A stretch of DNA of 64,000 nt from Lachnospiraceae bacterium. GTDB lineage: Bacteria > Bacillota > Clostridia > Lachnospirales > Lachnospiraceae. Every line of letters begins with the position of its first letter. Position 1 is the stretch's first letter. The translations under genes and the position numbers were made by a program. This document shows, piece after piece, positions 60,669 to 64,000 of this stretch. A model generated the notes under the pieces. It did no database searches and was not told the DNA's origin. It worked only from the letters and a program-made list of their open reading frames with translations. Where the stretch lies: NCBI GenBank assembly GCA_017465845.1, contig JAFTVH010000148.1:1-64000 (forward strand), in the 5' to 3' direction.

Positions 60669-62729
60669 TCAAGAAACAATCCTCTTAAACTTCTTTTCGA
60701 GTTCCGTCTGTGTCATTGAGATAATGGTAGGTCTTCCATGCGGGCAATTGTACGGGTTCTCCAGCGTAAGCAATTCATCAATCAATTCTTCCGCTTCCGC
60801 CCGACTCAAGCGATTATTTCCTTTCACGGCAGCTTTGCATGACATAGATGCAATTTTCTCCTCTACCGCCTTAATATTGCCTCTGATGCCTCCCTCGGAA
60901 AGTTCATCCAGTACCGTCAGGAAAAGTTCTTTTTCGCCACAGCCATACAAATCAACAGGTACACTGCGGATTGCGTATTCACTGCCGCCAAAAGCTTCTA
61001 TCTCAAAGCCTAATGCTGCAAACGTATCCTCATACTCCTTTAATACAATCTCTTCCTGCCCGGTAAGACTGATAATAACCGGTGGCATAAGTCCCTGGGA
61101 AAGCACCTGCTTCTCATGGTATTGCTTCATAAGGCGTTCATACTTCACTTTCTCATGAGCAGCGTGTTGGTCAATGATGAACAGTTTATCTTCAAACTGC
61201 ACCAACCAATAAGTATTGAATACCTGTCCTATCACCTGATATCGGGAACGATTCTCCACTGTGAGCAGTTTTTCATCAAAAAGATTCAATTGTTCTGTTG
61301 TACTGACGATGTGTTCCTCAACAATTACCTTTTGATTCTCAACAGGTTTTACATTTTCTTCCGACAAAGGAGCAGCCTCTACAAAGAAAACCTCCTCTTT
61401 CCCTGCATAGTCCTGCCGAGTCAGTTCCCCACCGGTTATTTCCTGCTTCGCTGCCTCATTTGTTTTCACTTCGTCAACGACTTTTTTCACCTTTTCTAAA
61501 ACAGCACTTTTATCAGCTGACTGCGTCTTTTTTTCTCCCAGAACTCTGCTCCATACAGGATTGCGGATCATTTCCTGCATCTTCGGCTTGTCTGCCTGAT
61601 ACCGGCTCTCTTCCATCACTCGATATTGATTGGTCCTGACCTTCTCAAAAGGTTCCGGTGTCTTTTCCCGGGCTGATGCTTCAGTCCTTTCATTGGTTAT
61701 CGTTTTTTTGGGGCTGTTAAGTGAAGTCTCCGGAATCATCTCCCGGCTTCTCAAAGCTTCTCTCACTGCTTTCGCCAAAAGATTGCAGAAAGCAGGACCT
61801 TCCGAAAAACGTACATCCATCTTGGTAGGATGCACATTTACATCTACTCTCGTGTGATCCATGGTAATATGAAGCACACAGAAAGGGAATTTATGCTGCA
61901 TCAGGTATTCTTTATATCCTTCTTCAATAGCCCTTGCCATAAGCTGGCTTTTGATAAACCTTCCATTAATGTAATAGATTTCAAAGTTTCGATTGGATCG
62001 GATCAGTACAGGCTTGCCAAGATAACCTTCTATCCGGATTCCATTTTCCTCATACTGTATCGGCACCAGCTGAGATGCCACATCCCTGCCATAGATCCTG
62101 TAAATCACTTCTTTTAAATCTCCGTTTCCGGAAGTATGAAACCTGAGCTGATTGTTCAGCTGGAATTTAAAAGAAATATCCGGTCTGGAAAGCGCCATAT
62201 GCTCCATCAAATCTGCAATGTATCCGCCTTCCGTGGCAGGCTGCTTCAGGAATTTTCTCCTTACAGGTGTATTGAAGAACAAATTACGCATAATAAAAGT
62301 AGTTCCCTGCGGTGCTCCGATTTCTTCATAAGATTTCTCCACGGCACCTTCCAATACATATCTTACACCGGTCAGGGAATCTGCTGTCTTGGTAATCACT
62401 TCCACTTTTGAAACAGCCGCAATACTGGAAAGGGCCTCACCGCGAAATCCAAGACTGGAAATCCGTATCAGATCGTCTGCCGTCTCAATTTTACTGGTAG
62501 CATGACGCAAAAATGCCGTTCTGATCTGTGCAGGTTCCATACCGCTTCCATTGTCGGCAATTCGCAAAAATTCAATACCGCCTTCTTTTGCTTCTACGGT
62601 AATTGCTGTAGCTCCTGCATCAATGGCGTTCTCTACCAGCTCTTTCACAACGCTGGAAGGTCTCTCAACCACTTCTCCGGCTGCAATTTTATCGATTGTC
62701 TCTGAATCCAGTACATGTATCTGCGCCAT
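60669..62729 (-). CDS. mutL: DNA mismatch repair protein MutL
   Basis: A 686-residue mismatch repair protein. The N-terminal GHKL ATPase (ELVENAIDAGA, IADNGSGM, GFRGEALSSIAAV) and the MutL-specific strand FFNTPVRRKF are followed by a long variable linker (about 340-490). The C-terminal domain carries the endonuclease motif DQHAAHEKVKYE, present in organisms without MutH. A cysteine/His zinc site (CPHGRP) is also there. The start at 62729 follows AGGAG and begins MAQIHVLDSETIDKIAAGEV. It is downstream of mutS. Confidence 0.95.
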   Translation of the reverse strand: MAQIHVLDSETIDKIAAGEVVERPSSVVKELVENAIDAGATAITVEAKEGGIEFLRIADNGSGMEPAQIRTAFLRHATSKIETADDLIRISSLGFRGEALSSIAAVSKVEVITKTADSLTGVRYVLEGAVEKSYEEIGAPQGTTFIMRNLFFNTPVRRKFLKQPATEGGYIADLMEHMALSRPDISFKFQLNNQLRFHTSGNGDLKEVIYRIYGRDVASQLVPIQYEENGIRIEGYLGKPVLIRSNRNFEIYYINGRFIKSQLMARAIEEGYKEYLMQHKFPFCVLHITMDHTRVDVNVHPTKMDVRFSEGPAFCNLLAKAVREALRSREMIPETSLNSPKKTITNERTEASAREKTPEPFEKVRTNQYRVMEESRYQADKPKMQEMIRNPVWSRVLGEKKTQSADKSAVLEKVKKVVDEVKTNEAAKQEITGGELTRQDYAGKEEVFFVEAAPLSEENVKPVENQKVIVEEHIVSTTEQLNLFDEKLLTVENRSRYQVIGQVFNTYWLVQFEDKLFIIDQHAAHEKVKYERLMKQYHEKQVLSQGLMPPVIISLTGQEEIVLKEYEDTFAALGFEIEAFGGSEYAIRSVPVDLYGCGEKELFLTVLDELSEGGIRGNIKAVEEKIASMSCKAAVKGNNRLSRAEAEELIDELLTLENPYNCPHGRPTIISMTQTELEKKFKRIVS

Positions 62730-62774
62730 AAATTGCTCCTTTTGTCTCTTACTCACTACTCCCTGTTACAAGCT

Positions 62775-64000
62775 TTATTCCCCGGCCTTATAACGATTCT
62801 TTAATTTATTCTGCAGCCGGTATAAAGTATTCATTGCATCCAGCGGTGTCATCATGGAAATATTGATTTCTTCCAGTTCTTTCAGCACATCTTCATCCTT
62901 TACTGTATCAAACAAAGACATCTGAGCCATATCCACCTCGTCATACTTAGGCTGCTTCCTGCCCTTACTTTCTCCCTTAAATTCTACCTGAATGCTTTGC
63001 ACTTTTTCCGTAATATCATTGTCACTGAGCTGTTCCACGATTTCTTTTGCACGGTCTATGACCATGTCAGGCACACCGGCCAGCTTAGCTACCTGAATGC
63101 CGTAACTCTTATCTGCACCGCCTCTGACAATCTTTCGCAAAAATACGATATCATCACCGCATTCCTTTACTGCGATACAGTAATTATTTACGTTATTCAT
63201 CTTGCCTTCCAGTTCCGTCAGCTCATGGTAATGGGTGGCAAATAATGTCTTAGCACCCAACAACTTACGATTGCTGATATGTTCAATCACCGCCCATGCA
63301 ATACTCAAACCGTCAAAGGTGGAGGTACCGCGGCCGATTTCATCCAGGATCAGCAGACTGTTGGAAGTAGCATTCCTCAGAATATTTGCCACCTCATTCA
63401 TCTCTACCATAAAAGTAGATTGACCGCTTGCCAGGTCATCCGATGCACCGACACGTGTGAAAATACGGTCTACAATACCGATGTTAGCACTTTTTGCCGG
63501 CACAAAACATCCGATCTGCGCCATCAGAACAATCAATGCTGACTGGCGCATGTAAGTGGATTTACCTGCCATATTAGGACCTGTAATGATAGAAATACAA
63601 TGCTTTCCATTATCCAGAAATGTATCATTGGCTATAAACAGATCGTTATCAATCACCTGCTCTACTACAGGATGCCTGCCCTCCTTGATATCGATGATAC
63701 CTTTCTCATTCAGCTTAGGCCTTACATAATGGTTTCTCTCTGACACCAGCGAAAGAGAAGAAAAGACATCCAGTCTTGCCACTGCCTTGGCAGTCTTCTG
63801 AATACGCTGGATTTCCATGGCAATAGAGTCTCTGATTTTACAGAATAAATCATATTCCAGGGTGTTTAACTTGTCCTCTGCATTCAGAATCATATCTTCC
63901 AGTTCCTTCAGTTTCGGCGTGGTATATCGCTCAGCATTGGCCAGGGTCTGCTTACGCACATAATCCTCCGGAACCATATTTTTAAAAGAATTGGTCACCT
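62775..64000 (-). CDS. mutS: DNA mismatch repair protein MutS, 5' end outside the window
   Basis: The visible C-terminal part, about 408 residues, covers the end of the lever/clamp region and the ABC-type ATPase. ITGPNMAGKSTYMRQ is Walker A, LLILDEIGRGTSTFDGLS is signature and Walker B, and FATHYHELTELEG follows. The C-terminal tail ends in a helix-rich segment (ALYRLQNKLKNRY region). The frame is open to the window edge. It is upstream of mutL with a 45-base gap. Confidence 0.95.
   Translation of the reverse strand, partial: VTNSFKNMVPEDYVRKQTLANAERYTTPKLKELEDMILNAEDKLNTLEYDLFCKIRDSIAMEIQRIQKTAKAVARLDVFSSLSLVSERNHYVRPKLNEKGIIDIKEGRHPVVEQVIDNDLFIANDTFLDNGKHCISIITGPNMAGKSTYMRQSALIVLMAQIGCFVPAKSANIGIVDRIFTRVGASDDLASGQSTFMVEMNEVANILRNATSNSLLILDEIGRGTSTFDGLSIAWAVIEHISNRKLLGAKTLFATHYHELTELEGKMNNVNNYCIAVKECGDDIVFLRKIVRGGADKSYGIQVAKLAGVPDMVIDRAKEIVEQLSDNDITEKVQSIQVEFKGESKGRKQPKYDEVDMAQMSLFDTVKDEDVLKELEEINISMMTPLDAMNTLYRLQNKLKNRYKAGE

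Overview
The window is a gene-dense, mostly housekeeping stretch of a low-to-mid G+C Firmicute. It is most likely a member of the Clostridia, family Lachnospiraceae. This rests on the adenine permease/deaminase pair, a HisZ-dependent short HisG, the radical SAM/DUF2344/RNase G trio, L27 with a cleavable N-terminus next to Prp, MinCDE together with MreBCD/PBP2/RodA, a DUF4321 protein beside RadC, and a LexA gene divergent from a YneA-like LysM protein. I see no rRNA, tRNA, CRISPR array, phage or insertion sequence.

Layout: 1-5 kb (+) holds the end of a YgiQ radical SAM gene, a 72-residue helical protein, an SDR oxidoreductase, a small membrane protein, an RluA-type pseudouridine synthase and RecU. 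5-11 kb (+) is a histidine operon (hisZ-hisG-ITPase-like-hisD-hisB-hisIE) behind a strong promoter and a structured leader. It lacks hisA, hisF, hisH and hisC, and its HisIE carries a degenerate HisA/HisF-like N-terminal domain. At 11.2-11.7 kb lies the wreck of rarA, followed by two small unknown genes. 12.4-16.5 kb is a purine-salvage module: a LysR regulator, a purine permease and adenine deaminase, with a perfect palindrome in the regulator/permease gap. 16.6-23.1 kb (+) has the radical SAM pair, RNase G, an orphan ParA-like ATPase, a Nudix hydrolase and a D-lactate dehydrogenase of the VanH type.

23.3-27.5 kb (-) has a flotillin, D-aminoacyl-tRNA deacylase, an AI-2E family transporter and rubrerythrin. 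27.7-31.1 kb has a TtcA-like enzyme, a Xer-type recombinase and the LexA/YneA-like SOS locus with several LexA boxes. From 31.2 kb to the end nearly everything is on the minus strand: rsfS-yqeK-nadD-yhbY-obgE; rplU-prp-rpmA; a cytidylate-kinase-like protein; the two-subunit iron-sulfur serine dehydratase; CstA and an unknown partner; an yggS-sepF-aroB-lspA-rluD cluster with an HlyD-like adaptor; a large shape and division locus (dac-mgsA-rodA-minE-minD-minC-PBP2-mreD-mreC-mreB-radC); a YnbB-type PLP enzyme; and miaA-mutL-mutS (mutS runs off the end).

The most unusual non-coding signals are two giant imperfect palindromes (about 200 and 275 bp). Each begins a few bases after a stop codon (recU and cstA) and they share a terminal TGAYGCAAAG motif. 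A second signal is a pair of 15-bp palindromes (TGACYA-N3-TRGTCA type) with identical 19-bp centre spacing, found in front of the rarA wreck and again between mutL and miaA. Calls rest on reading motifs and neighbourhood; no database search was run.
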